Assembly: GCF_016598595.1 (NCBI RefSeq)
Contig: NZ_CP066786.1
Location: 2,007,501-2,071,500, forward strand
Direction: 5' to 3'
Source of the DNA: Martelella lutilitoris
Lineage (GTDB): Bacteria; Pseudomonadota; Alphaproteobacteria; Rhizobiales; Rhizobiaceae
DNA: 64,000 nucleotides
Each line of letters opens with the position of its first letter. Positions within the stretch are counted from its first letter, which is position 1. The notes under the pieces are model-generated. The model saw nothing but the letters and a program-made list of their open reading frames with translations, made no database searches and was not told where the DNA came from. The translations under genes and the position numbers were made by a program. Shown here in pieces: positions 26,895 to 34,886 of this stretch.

Positions 26895-27515
26895 ATGTTG
26901 ATTTTATGTTATCATGGAACTTCGTTATGTCGTGCACGACATATTATCGAACACGGATTCAGGCCGTCACCCGCTAGAAGAAATTGGTTAGGCACTGGGA
27001 ACTATTTTTTTCAGGAAGCATATGACCTTAGCCAAGAGTGGTCTGAATCGGTTTGTAGACGATTGCGTATTAATCATAAAGAGGATGGTGAACCTGACGG
27101 ATATACGAATGCTGTAATCAGGGCTACTATTGATATTAAATATGGCATTGATTTAATACAAAATACTCATTGGAAATTGCTTCGGAAAATTTACGAGGCG
27201 CATGAGCCAGCCTTGAGGTCCTTGCGGCAAAACGGAGTAGATACACTGGTTCGGCCTATGCGGTCAGATGAGCTTAAACTAGACTTAAGCCACCCACTAG
27301 ACCACCGTCTTGTCGATTTACTAGTTGCAACTGAACGTAAGCTGCGAGAAATTCGAAATTTACCTGCCCCAACTTTAGTTAGGTCCGCATTTATTGAGGG
27401 AAGCCCATTACATCGTAGCTCTTGGATATTTGATAAATCAGCGGTAATTGTTTCAGTTGTAGATCAGAGTTGCATCAAGGATATGGAAATTATTTCTTCT
27501 GGATATCGGAGTTAG
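26895..27515 (+). CDS. ADP-ribosyltransferase-like (PARP-fold) protein
   Basis: This 206-residue protein opens with CYHGTSLCRARHIIEHGFRPSPARRNWLGTGNYFFQEAYDLSQEWS. The YHGT motif, the WLGxGxYFF block and the adjacent helix match the NAD-binding half of PARP/ART folds and a family of uncharacterised bacterial proteins with YHGT...WLGxGxYFW. The first ATG with conserved sequence after it is 26895; the frame upstream of it overlaps the previous gene and is not conserved-looking. The third catalytic position cannot be assigned by eye. The DNA is A+T-rich like the membrane protein gene before it. The target is unknown. Confidence 0.7.
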   Translation: MLILCYHGTSLCRARHIIEHGFRPSPARRNWLGTGNYFFQEAYDLSQEWSESVCRRLRINHKEDGEPDGYTNAVIRATIDIKYGIDLIQNTHWKLLRKIYEAHEPALRSLRQNGVDTLVRPMRSDELKLDLSHPLDHRLVDLLVATERKLREIRNLPAPTLVRSAFIEGSPLHRSSWIFDKSAVIVSVVDQSCIKDMEIISSGYRS

Positions 27516-27546
27516 ATTCTTATATCTCCGTTGAACTGCGCTTAGC

Positions 27547-28062
27547 TCACCCTCCGATGAGGATGAGCTCACGCTCGATTTCCACGATATCGCCATTCAG
27601 CACCATATCCCGTCCCATGCGCTCGTAATCGATGTAGTATTCGAGCTGCTGCGGCAGCTCGTAACAATCGGCCACCAGCTCGGCGGCATAGTCTGCCGCA
27701 CTATCGCGATACAGCCAGTAGTCATCCCATTGCCCGGCGATCTCGCCAACGGCGACACCGAGCCCAGCCAGATGGCAGGCGATAACATACCGGTCATCCA
27801 CGTCATCGATCTCGTCAACGAGCTCGAACCAGTCTGCCAGACTGGCCTGACTGACGCTCAACGCGTTGAACAGCTCGGCATAGTCACCATCAATGTACTG
27901 CAGCTCGAACTCTTCGACAGGGAAGCCAAAGCGATCGACGGCTTTGGCAGCCTTGTCCTGATAGTCAGCCAGATCGGTGAAGTAGAACCCGACGGCATCG
28001 ATGTTGTAAGGCTGGGCGAAGTACACGGACTCCGCCCCCATTCCCAGGCTAACGGTGTTCAT
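27547..28062 (-). CDS. ardA: Antirestriction protein ArdA family
   Basis: This 171-residue, strongly acidic protein (IDGDYAELFNAL, DEIDDVDDRYVIACHLAG, GQWDDYWLYRDSAADYAAELVADCYELPQQLEYYIDYERMGRDM) fits the ArdA family of DNA mimics that block type I restriction enzymes. The ending YYIDYERMGRD is the family's most recognisable segment. It is translationally coupled to the gene upstream (ATGA overlap). On a mobilizable element it would protect entering DNA. Confidence 0.85.
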   Translation of the reverse strand: MNTVSLGMGAESVYFAQPYNIDAVGFYFTDLADYQDKAAKAVDRFGFPVEEFELQYIDGDYAELFNALSVSQASLADWFELVDEIDDVDDRYVIACHLAGLGVAVGEIAGQWDDYWLYRDSAADYAAELVADCYELPQQLEYYIDYERMGRDMVLNGDIVEIERELILIGG

Positions 28063-28262
28063 ACGTCCGCCTCCTTGGCCTTGATCTTGCGCACAACCGT
28101 GCGGCCTTCAACCAGCGGCGTGTAGTTGATGATCAGGTTCATGCCGTCGCCGTCCTGATGCCGCCAGCCGATCCCGATCTTGGTCCAGCGTGCCTTGTCC
28201 TTTTCACCCACGACGTGGAAGACTTCGTGGGACGGGATTTTCGGTGTGTATTGTTTTGCCAT
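28059..28262 (-). CDS. Small hypothetical protein coupled to ardA
   Basis: This 67-residue protein (MAKQYTPKIPSHEVFHVVGEKDKARWTKIGIGWRHQDGDGMNLIINYTPL...) resembles short proteins frequent on alphaproteobacterial plasmids and islands. Function unknown. Its stop overlaps the ardA start by four bases, so both are made together. Confidence 0.75.
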   Translation of the reverse strand: MAKQYTPKIPSHEVFHVVGEKDKARWTKIGIGWRHQDGDGMNLIINYTPLVEGRTVVRKIKAKEADV

Positions 28263-28732
28263 TGGTGCATTTCCTCTGTTGGTTATGCCGGCCACCCATG
28301 CGGCCGGTCGCCAACGCAACGAGGATGATCTTCGAGGGCCAAGTGCATGGTCTTCTCGGGAGACCGCTTGCGGTGGAAGACCATTGCGCGCGAACCGGAT
28401 CAGCCCAGCTTGGCGAATAAACCGGCCAAGGGAAGCCCGGCTCCACACCTGAGGAATGCACCGCAAACACCACACCGCCCGACCCACATATCCACCGTGG
28501 GCAGGGCAGCACCCCACCAATCGGACCGGCGCATCAAAGCAAGACAGAACCAAACATCCTACAACCGATGAAGGCCACGCGTGCGCAAGCGGGCAGGGAG
28601 GGGGCAGCACCGGTGTGGGGGGAAGGGGGAGAATGTGGGTTAGGTTGCAATCAATGTTTGCCGAGTGTTCTAATATAGGTCAAAATATCAAACACCTAGC
28701 AAGAAAATGACCATGCCTCGCGGCGGTGTAAA
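28263..28732. other. Gene-free stretch between divergent genes
   Basis: The stretch presumably holds the promoters of the ardA pair (minus) and the abortive-infection gene (plus). A GC hairpin CGGCC-GGCCG sits at about 28289-28307. A purine-rich block lies around 28590-28640. I see no gene. Confidence 0.5.
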
Positions 28733-30010
28733 TTGAGGCCTACAACATTGAGCTATATTGACGAACAGTTTGAAACCTATCTTTCGACGGCAGCCGAATT
28801 GCTCGCTGCTGAAGGTATGTCAGAGGCAGTGGATGTCTTACGGCGAGCGGTCCCGAAGGTTGATCAAACCGGATATGACAACTGGAACGGTGGAACGGAT
28901 ATTTGGACGATTTTTCTTCGGATCGAGCCGGCGCGATACGCGCAGTTGGGCACAAATCGTGAAGCACTGGAAGAGCAAGTCAGTCAGCGAATAGAATCGA
29001 TCGTTAGGCAGTATACCGACGACTGGTTCAGTGTAAAAATCGTTCCTGAGGCCAGACCACGGCCGGATTGGCGTCAACAGAGTGATGATATATCGCGGTT
29101 AGCGAAACAAAATATCCTTGATGGGCTTAAAATCGAAAATGTGAAGTGGAGCGGATGCCTCGAAGAGGTGGAATTTCTGCAACGGCTTTATGATCTTAAA
29201 TCCATGGCATCGTATGATAGCCGTTTTCCTGATGCTGCAGGCGACATATGGCAGCATCGCGTGAATAATCCGGAAGACTGGGATGACGACTGGATCTACA
29301 ACGACGAAAGATTCAATCTGCTCAAAGGTCCTACGGACCAGTTTCTGAGATTTCTATGTGAGATCGTGCATCCGGTGGTGCGCCCGGATCGGAACGAGGC
29401 GCTGAAATTGGTTCAGCAATTCAACGATCAGCTAAGGCCTGTAGGGTGGCAGTTAGTCGAAGTTGAAAAGATCGCAGGGCGCCCCCGTTTCGTTGCTCAA
29501 AGGGTGGAAAATGCTGGTGGCCGTTCAATCTCACGCGCAAGAAATGTTGCGGACGCCTTGGATGCAGGCTGGATGCAAAAAGAGATCGAGCGCCTGGAAA
29601 ACGCAGTCGATCGTGATCCGGCGCTGGCCATTGGAACCGCAAAAGATCTCGTCGAAACATGTTGCAAAAGCATCTTGGCAAAACGCGGTGTCAAAATTTC
29701 TCGTTCAGCTAGCCTGCCCGAGTTGACCAAAGCACTTTCCAAAGAGTTGAAGCTCGTTCCAGAAGGTATTCCAGATGAAGCAAAAGGAGCGGAAAAAGTT
29801 CGTCTCATTCTGCAAAATCTATCAGCATTGACAAAATATCTCGCGGAGTTGCGCGGTCTATACGGTACGGGACACGGACGTGATGGCAAACATCGCGGTC
29901 TTGAGCCTCGTCATGCACGGTTGGCAGTTGGCGCTGCCGTAACCTTTATTGATTTCGCTACAGAGACGTATCGAGAGCGCTACCCAGAAAAGAACAGCGG
30001 TCAGAAATAG
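28733..30010 (+). CDS. Abortive-infection protein with Abi_C domain, AbiJ-like
   Basis: This 425-residue protein starts at TTG 28733 (the frame has no upstream ATG; a second TTG lies at 28748). The C-terminal 130 residues (LENAVDRDPALAIGTAKDLVETCCKSILAKRG...LRGLYGTGHGRDG...LEPRHARLAVGAAVTFIDFATETYRER) match the Abi_C domain of abortive-infection proteins, with the HEPN-like R-x-x-x-G-x-G-H signature. The middle (LYDLKSMASYDSRFPDAAGDIWQHRVNNPEDWDDDW) resembles an AbiJ-type N-terminal domain. It is an apparent single-gene anti-phage candidate that would act by an RNase-like or cell-arrest step. Confidence 0.8.
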   Translation: MRPTTLSYIDEQFETYLSTAAELLAAEGMSEAVDVLRRAVPKVDQTGYDNWNGGTDIWTIFLRIEPARYAQLGTNREALEEQVSQRIESIVRQYTDDWFSVKIVPEARPRPDWRQQSDDISRLAKQNILDGLKIENVKWSGCLEEVEFLQRLYDLKSMASYDSRFPDAAGDIWQHRVNNPEDWDDDWIYNDERFNLLKGPTDQFLRFLCEIVHPVVRPDRNEALKLVQQFNDQLRPVGWQLVEVEKIAGRPRFVAQRVENAGGRSISRARNVADALDAGWMQKEIERLENAVDRDPALAIGTAKDLVETCCKSILAKRGVKISRSASLPELTKALSKELKLVPEGIPDEAKGAEKVRLILQNLSALTKYLAELRGLYGTGHGRDGKHRGLEPRHARLAVGAAVTFIDFATETYRERYPEKNSGQK

Positions 30011-30023
30011 AACCCCGCCGACT

Positions 30024-31001
30024 TCACTGCAGCGGCCACATCAGCATGGACCAGAACAATTCTGCCGCGCCTTCCGTGCTGAGTTTCGCCTTGTCTTGTC
30101 GATTATAAAAGCCAGCGCCCATCAGGGGTTTGAAGTAGAGGTCCTGGTCGTCGTTTTCGACAGACAGGTTCTCATTGACACTACCGTCTGAAGCGCTGTC
30201 GTTCGCGGAATAAGTGATACCCCTTCCAAACATGCCTCCCAACATGATCTTGCACCGTGAAATAGCCTTGCCATCAGCGTAAATCACACAGGTAAAGCGA
30301 TTGGCATCTATTTGCCGAAAGCGTCCCTCAATACCGGGATTCCGATCTGCCAACTCCTTTAGCGAGTTCTCAAAGAAGCGGCTCATAAAGGCAAAGCTAT
30401 CTTCCAGAAAACGTTCCCGGTCAGCATCCGAGAACGTTTTTTTGACACGCATATTGCTAGAGCGGGCCGAGGCATGGGGCGAGGAGACCGTTTCCGGCTC
30501 GGCAAAACCAAACTTGGCTGCAGATGGGGCCTGCTGCGTGGCTTCCTGTTGTTTTGGGCTTGCTCCCATTGCCGCAAGTGCCCGACGGATATGACCAACC
30601 ACATCAGTGTAGGCTTCATCAATGTCCGCCCAAGATTTGATAGGCTTGCCATCAGTTGGCGCAGCCAACAGCTTGGCAAAGGGGGCGTTTTGCCAATCGC
30701 AGTGCCGGAGGATGACAGGAATGACCCGAGATGTCCGTTCATGATGCCGTTCAAGAGCCCGTTTCATCTCGATATCGTAGCAATAGCGCGACGCGATGAA
30801 ATCAGAACTGACCAGCAGGAGAATGACATCGGCCTGCTCGAGGTTTTCGTCAATGGCAGTGTCAAGTTCGTCGCCCGCCGGAATCCGCCGGTCGTGCCAT
30901 GTATCGATCAGCCCTTCGTGCTTCATCGCAGCCAGATGTTTTTCAAGGGTATCGCGAAATGTTTCGTCAGCGTGGGAGTATGAAAAAAAGAGTTTGGTCA
31001 T
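30024..31001 (-). CDS. TIR-domain protein with C-terminal sensor-like domain
   Basis: This 325-residue protein starts with a TIR domain: MTKLFFSYSHADETFRDTLEKHL, DVILLLVSSDFIASRYCYDIEMKRAL with the probable catalytic Glu78. It ends with an unassigned domain of about 145 residues (RFFENSLKELADRNPGIEGRFRQIDANRFTCVIYADGKAISRCKIMLGG...LSTEGAAELFWSMLMWPLQ), which recurs fused to other effector domains in bacteria. TIR domains of this kind cleave NAD+ or make signalling nucleotides in phage defence. ATG 31001 is chosen because it overlaps the preceding gene's stop (ATGA). Confidence 0.85.
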   Translation of the reverse strand: MTKLFFSYSHADETFRDTLEKHLAAMKHEGLIDTWHDRRIPAGDELDTAIDENLEQADVILLLVSSDFIASRYCYDIEMKRALERHHERTSRVIPVILRHCDWQNAPFAKLLAAPTDGKPIKSWADIDEAYTDVVGHIRRALAAMGASPKQQEATQQAPSAAKFGFAEPETVSSPHASARSSNMRVKKTFSDADRERFLEDSFAFMSRFFENSLKELADRNPGIEGRFRQIDANRFTCVIYADGKAISRCKIMLGGMFGRGITYSANDSASDGSVNENLSVENDDQDLYFKPLMGAGFYNRQDKAKLSTEGAAELFWSMLMWPLQ

Positions 31002-31525
31002 GAATTCTGGGGCGCTTTCCATTCAAAGCTGGCAACGGTAATGGCTTTTTCATGCGGTTCCGAATTCGGAAGGGTTAGGCACCATTTACCGAAGAATACA
31101 GCGCTGCGCAGTTCTTCTACCAGATCGATGAGCCTGCCTGTCTCAAGATCAAAACTAGCCTGACGCGGTCTGAAGCTGCTGTGCTTTTCACGGACTCGCA
31201 TCAGCCAGCGATTATGATGTCGGCTAATGCAGCCTGGCGCACTGAATATCCTGTCGGGTTGAGTTTCAAACCCGCAGAAAGGATCAATAACGAGGGACGG
31301 TTGGGCGACAAAGGCCAAAACCTGATAGCTCTCAGGGCTGTTGATAATCGAATAAGCGGGAATGGCTTCGTTCAGTACAATAATCGCGCGTGCTCCCTCA
31401 TTGCCTTCAATATCCGCGACCAGGCCGAGTGCATCAGCGTCTCTGCCATACTCCACCACGCGTACGAGTTGGCGTGGCTCGCAATCAGCCAGATTTTTGA
31501 TCGAACAACTTGGTAGAATATTCAT
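30998..31525 (-). CDS. Hypothetical protein of the TIR operon
   Basis: This 175-residue protein from ATG 31525 (a TTG at 31534 is the alternative; GGAGG lies upstream of both) has no recognised domain. Segments such as RARAIIVLNEAIPAYSIINSP and SYQVLAFVAQPSLVIDPFCGF suggest a mixed alpha/beta fold. Its stop overlaps the TIR gene start, so it is probably a partner or regulator of the TIR protein. Confidence 0.75.
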   Translation of the reverse strand: MNILPSCSIKNLADCEPRQLVRVVEYGRDADALGLVADIEGNEGARAIIVLNEAIPAYSIINSPESYQVLAFVAQPSLVIDPFCGFETQPDRIFSAPGCISRHHNRWLMRVREKHSSFRPRQASFDLETGRLIDLVEELRSAVFFGKWCLTLPNSEPHEKAITVASFEWKAPQNS

Positions 31526-31546
31526 GAAGTGCAAAACCTCCGTTGA

Positions 31547-31792
31547 TCAGCCTTTGGACTTTCTGGGGTCTTTGGAGCGGGGGAATGTCCGTTCTTCCTG
31601 ATATTTCCCATCCTGTTTCTGGATTTTTACTGACCCACCGGATTTGCCCAGAGCGTCCGAAAGAGCACCGCCTTTGGTCGCTTCGGACTTGCTTTCAAAG
31701 CGCTTCGTGGCTCGATCGGCACCATCCTGCTTCAGAACCCAATCCTTTTTTGCCTCATCATGCGACAGTGTATACTTTGGTAATTTCGACAT
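31547..31792 (-). CDS. DUF2188 domain protein
   Basis: This 81-residue basic protein (KYTLSHDEAKKDWVLKQDGADRATKRFESKSEATKGGALSDALGKSGGSVKIQKQDGKYQEERTFPRSKDPRKSKG) matches the DUF2188 pattern through the W-x-L-K, RA-x-x-x-F and DGK-x-QEERT-(F/Y)-PR-x-x-DP positions. It has a strong AGGGGAGG ribosome site and is the first gene of the operon with the 175-residue and TIR proteins. Function unknown. Confidence 0.85.
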   Translation of the reverse strand: MSKLPKYTLSHDEAKKDWVLKQDGADRATKRFESKSEATKGGALSDALGKSGGSVKIQKQDGKYQEERTFPRSKDPRKSKG

Positions 31793-31959
31793 GTTTTCCT
31801 CCCCTTGGAATACATGAAAAGTATAATTGGCAATGCAAATTTTAGCCAGAATTTTTGAACTAAAGAACAGGGTGCAGTTTTTTGGACCGTCAGGGACATC
31901 TTGCGCCGGGGCCCATAAATAGATAGGCATGAAGCCATAAAAGATGGTATTTTGAAAGC

Positions 31960-32169
31960 ATGGCAAAGAGCACAAAAATCAGTCGTTCTGCAGTTTCCGG
32001 GAAATTTATCACCCGGCCTATCGGTGCGGGCAAAGCGGAGCGTTTTGCGGCGGTTGAGGGGCTGTCCCTCAAGCCTGCGTCAAGATCACTTTCCAAGAGT
32101 TTGGCGTCGTCCAATCTTAAAGGGGATGCCTATCGTACTGCGGTCACGAAGGCGTTCAAGAAGGGCTGA
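31960..32169 (+). CDS. Small basic protein upstream of fic, antitoxin candidate
   Basis: This 69-residue protein (MAKSTKISRSAVSGKFITRPIGAGKAERFAAVEGLSLKP...) ends six bases before the Fic gene. FicA/VbhA-type antitoxins carry an inhibitory S/T-x-x-x-E-G/N helix; here an EG pair is present at 33-34, but position -4 is Phe29, so the motif is incomplete. The antitoxin role rests on gene position. Confidence 0.65.
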   Translation: MAKSTKISRSAVSGKFITRPIGAGKAERFAAVEGLSLKPASRSLSKSLASSNLKGDAYRTAVTKAFKKG

Positions 32170-32174
32170 GTGTC

Positions 32175-32756
32175 GTGTCGCGCTATGATGCGATCGAAGA
32201 CCCTTTGTGCTTTCCCGGCACTCAGGTTCTGCGCAACAAGGCTGATCTGCGGGATCAGGATGAGCTCGACGAGTTCGAACAGCTGATGTTCCATTCGCGG
32301 GCCGAAGAGGACCTGCCGGATGGTGATCTGAATTTTTCCCATTACTGCGCCGTCCATCGACACTTTTTCCAGGATGTTTATAGCTGGGCAGGGCAGGTGC
32401 GAACAATCCGCACCAGCAAAGGCGGCAGCATGTTCTGCTATCCCGAGCATATCGAAACGGAAGCGACAAAGCTGTTCTCCAAACTGGCCCGGAAGGGCTG
32501 TCTGGCCGAGGTAGGGGATGAAGATGAGTTCGCGACCGAAGCCGCATGGTTTCTGTCGGAGCTCAACGCAATTCATCCGTTCCGAGAGGGTAATGGTCGT
32601 TCACAGCTTGTCTATCTGACGATGCTGGCTCGAAACGCCGGATATGAGCTGCATGAAGATAACCTGCAGCCGGATGCGTTTCTGCAAGCCATGATCGATA
32701 GCTTTAACGGCACTCTTGATCCGCTGAGAACTCAGATACGCTCTTTATTGGATTGA
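32175..32756 (+). CDS. Fic-domain AMP-transferase
   Basis: This 193-residue protein starts at GTG. The Fic signature HPFREGNGRSQ is complete, with catalytic His and the anion-binding loop, and the N-terminal FPGTQVLRNKADLRDQDELDEFE and SWAGQVRTI segments match VbhT/FicT-like toxins. It would transfer AMP from ATP onto a target protein. It is a toxin-antitoxin type module with the gene before it. Confidence 0.9.
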   Translation: MSRYDAIEDPLCFPGTQVLRNKADLRDQDELDEFEQLMFHSRAEEDLPDGDLNFSHYCAVHRHFFQDVYSWAGQVRTIRTSKGGSMFCYPEHIETEATKLFSKLARKGCLAEVGDEDEFATEAAWFLSELNAIHPFREGNGRSQLVYLTMLARNAGYELHEDNLQPDAFLQAMIDSFNGTLDPLRTQIRSLLD

Positions 32757-33179
32757 TATGCGGGCTCGCAAGGTCGGTCGTGTTCATGCCCGCCTACGGC
32801 ACCCGCGCTGCGGCCGGTAACGGCCTTGCTGCGGGCACCGCAGCAGAGCCCGGCAGAGCCGGGCGCATCTTGCGAAGAGTGCGACGTTCGAAGGTAAAAT
32901 ACGGACACGGCGAGTCGCACGGAGGGGGTGCAGGGGGTATCCCCCGCCGCACTTCGGGGTTCGGGACGGTCGCTTCGCGCCGTTTCGAACGCCGCAATGT
33001 TGCATTTCGCCGGGTTCCCGGCTGAGGCAACATGTAAGTGCGCTTTTACTGCATTTGACGGGACCTGATGCCCGTCAAGAGAGCGGTCTTCATAAAAGCT
33101 ACCGCAGGTATTTACAACCCTGCGTCAACCTGCTTCGATTACCTGCAATATCCAGCATATACTGGGGGGTTGATGCAGG
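32757..33179. other. Gene-free stretch with oriT candidate
   Basis: The left part is a GC-rich series of short dyads (for example AGCCCGGCAGAGCCGGGC near 32849). The right part contains a hairpin with a nic-like sequence at 32998-33045. It ends at the start of the coupling-protein gene. No protein gene is supported. Confidence 0.6.
32998..33045 (+). other. Candidate origin of transfer (oriT, RSF1010-like)
   Basis: An inverted repeat TGTTGC (32998-33003) / GCAACA (33027-33032) encloses an inner GCCGGG / CCCGGC dyad and is followed at once by GTAAGTGCGC (33034-33043). TAAGTGCG|C next to a hairpin is the known nic region of RSF1010/R1162, the prototype substrate of MOBQ relaxases. The element encodes such a relaxase. 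Predicted nick: after 33042 or its neighbour. Confidence 0.6.
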
Positions 33180-34886
33180 ATGAGCGGGGACGATCCGTTT
33201 GCGGACCTGACAAAAATGCCGGTCAAGCTTGGCGGGACCGAGCCATTGCGGCTGGGCGATACCATTCGCTCGTCACAGGCGATGGTGCAAACCGCGACCA
33301 AGATCGGCCGCAACCTCAAGGCCGCGTCACTGCGCCGCCAGCTCCTGCAGCAAGGCTATGATCCGATCACGGTCGATACCGTCGTCTCGGCGGTACTCAA
33401 GGGCGAGCCCTATGAGGGTATTATCGCCGCCGCCAACCGCACCCTGGCGCTTCTCCAACAGCAAGCCGAGCTTCTGCGCAACCCACCTAAAATTCATGGC
33501 TCCGCTGCATGGTCCAGCGGCAGCGATCTGGCAGATGCCGGACTGCTGAATGACGCCGATGAAACGCCTGACGGGATTTATTTCGGGCGGGACAAGGCAA
33601 CCGGCAAACCAATCCACTGGAATGGCGAAAGCCACCTGCTGACCCTTGCGCCGACCCGCACGGGCAAGGGCGCGATGCAGATCATTCCGAACCTGCTGCG
33701 CTATCGCGGCTCTGCCGTGGTGTTGGACCCCAAGGGCGAGCTGGTCGAAGCCACAGGCAGGTGGCGCGACGAAAACGTCGGCCCGGTCTATATCCTCAAT
33801 CCGTTCGAGGAAGGGAAACTGAAAACATTCACCGACGGGTTTAACCCGCTGGACACGATTAACAACGACCGTGACGCCACCAAACTGGCGGAAATGATCT
33901 ACCCGCGCCAGCAGGATGACAAACAGCCGTTCTTCGCCAATGAGGCGATCGGCTTTCTGGCGGGTGCTTTGCTCTATTACGCCCACTATGCCGACCCCGC
34001 CGAACGCAATATCGGCGCCCTGCGGGACCGCGTGTCCGGCTATGACAGGGACTTCACCAGCCTGCTGAAGGATATGCGCGGCACAGATGACCCATTTATC
34101 CGCAACGCCGCCAAAGCCGTCGAGAGCAAGACACGCGACGTCGGTATTCCCCGGTTGATCGAAAGTATCGGCCAGCATATGAGTATCTGGGACACCAAGG
34201 GACTGCGCCGCGCCACCGCGCGTTCCGATTTTCTGTTTGAGGGCCTGAAAGAACGCAACATCACGGTCTATCTGGTGCTGCCGTTCGATGCGATTGGCCC
34301 GTACTCCACATTTGTGCAGATGGTCTTCGCCAACGCTCTGGACGCCATGCTGCGCAACAAGACCAAGCCGGATATCCCGGTCCTGTTCCTGCTGGATGAA
34401 TTTCTGATGCTGGATGCCTCCGACCGGTTTGTCAGCGCATTGAGGACACATGCCGGGGCAGGGGTGCGGCTGTGGTTCTTCCTGCAGGATATGGCCACGC
34501 TCAAGCAGAAATACCCGACCAACTGGCAATCTTTCATGCAAGCCGAAGCCAAGTCATTCTTCGGCACGGATGACCACGAAACCAGCCAGTATATCTCCGA
34601 CCATCTGGGCAAGGACACCAAGGCCCTGCTGATGCCGGGGTCGGTCGGGACATCGCTGGGCGGCGGCTCGGCGTCGTATTCCATCAACGAAGCCCTGTCA
34701 CTGCACGGCCGCGAGCTGATGACGCCGCAGGAAGTCGAAACGTTCATGGCGTCGCATAACCCGGCCAAACCGCGCAACGCCTTGCATTTCTTCAGGGGAG
34801 GGCTGCGCGTGAAAGCAGACCTCATCCCCTGGCATCTCGACCCGATCGCCAGCAAAAGGTGTGGACTGACATGGAACAGGAAATAA
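33180..34886 (+). CDS. traG: Type IV coupling protein, TraG/VirD4 family, without membrane anchor
   Basis: This 568-residue protein has Walker A (LAPTRTGKGAMQII, about 160-173), VVLDPKGELVEATGRWR, Walker B (IPVLFLLDEFLMLD) and the arginine-containing WFFLQDMATLKQKYP segment of the TraG/VirD4 NTPase. These proteins hand relaxosomes to the conjugation pore. The N-terminal 150 residues are helical and soluble, with no transmembrane helices, unlike classical VirD4. It lies next to the oriT candidate. Its end overlaps the next gene. No pore-forming genes are present, so transfer needs a helper system. Confidence 0.9.
   Translation: MSGDDPFADLTKMPVKLGGTEPLRLGDTIRSSQAMVQTATKIGRNLKAASLRRQLLQQGYDPITVDTVVSAVLKGEPYEGIIAAANRTLALLQQQAELLRNPPKIHGSAAWSSGSDLADAGLLNDADETPDGIYFGRDKATGKPIHWNGESHLLTLAPTRTGKGAMQIIPNLLRYRGSAVVLDPKGELVEATGRWRDENVGPVYILNPFEEGKLKTFTDGFNPLDTINNDRDATKLAEMIYPRQQDDKQPFFANEAIGFLAGALLYYAHYADPAERNIGALRDRVSGYDRDFTSLLKDMRGTDDPFIRNAAKAVESKTRDVGIPRLIESIGQHMSIWDTKGLRRATARSDFLFEGLKERNITVYLVLPFDAIGPYSTFVQMVFANALDAMLRNKTKPDIPVLFLLDEFLMLDASDRFVSALRTHAGAGVRLWFFLQDMATLKQKYPTNWQSFMQAEAKSFFGTDDHETSQYISDHLGKDTKALLMPGSVGTSLGGGSASYSINEALSLHGRELMTPQEVETFMASHNPAKPRNALHFFRGGLRVKADLIPWHLDPIASKRCGLTWNRK

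Noticed and set aside
32753..33033. Overlapping short frames on both strands near oriT
   Set aside because: GC-rich dyads open all frames; the nic-like structure explains the sequence better.
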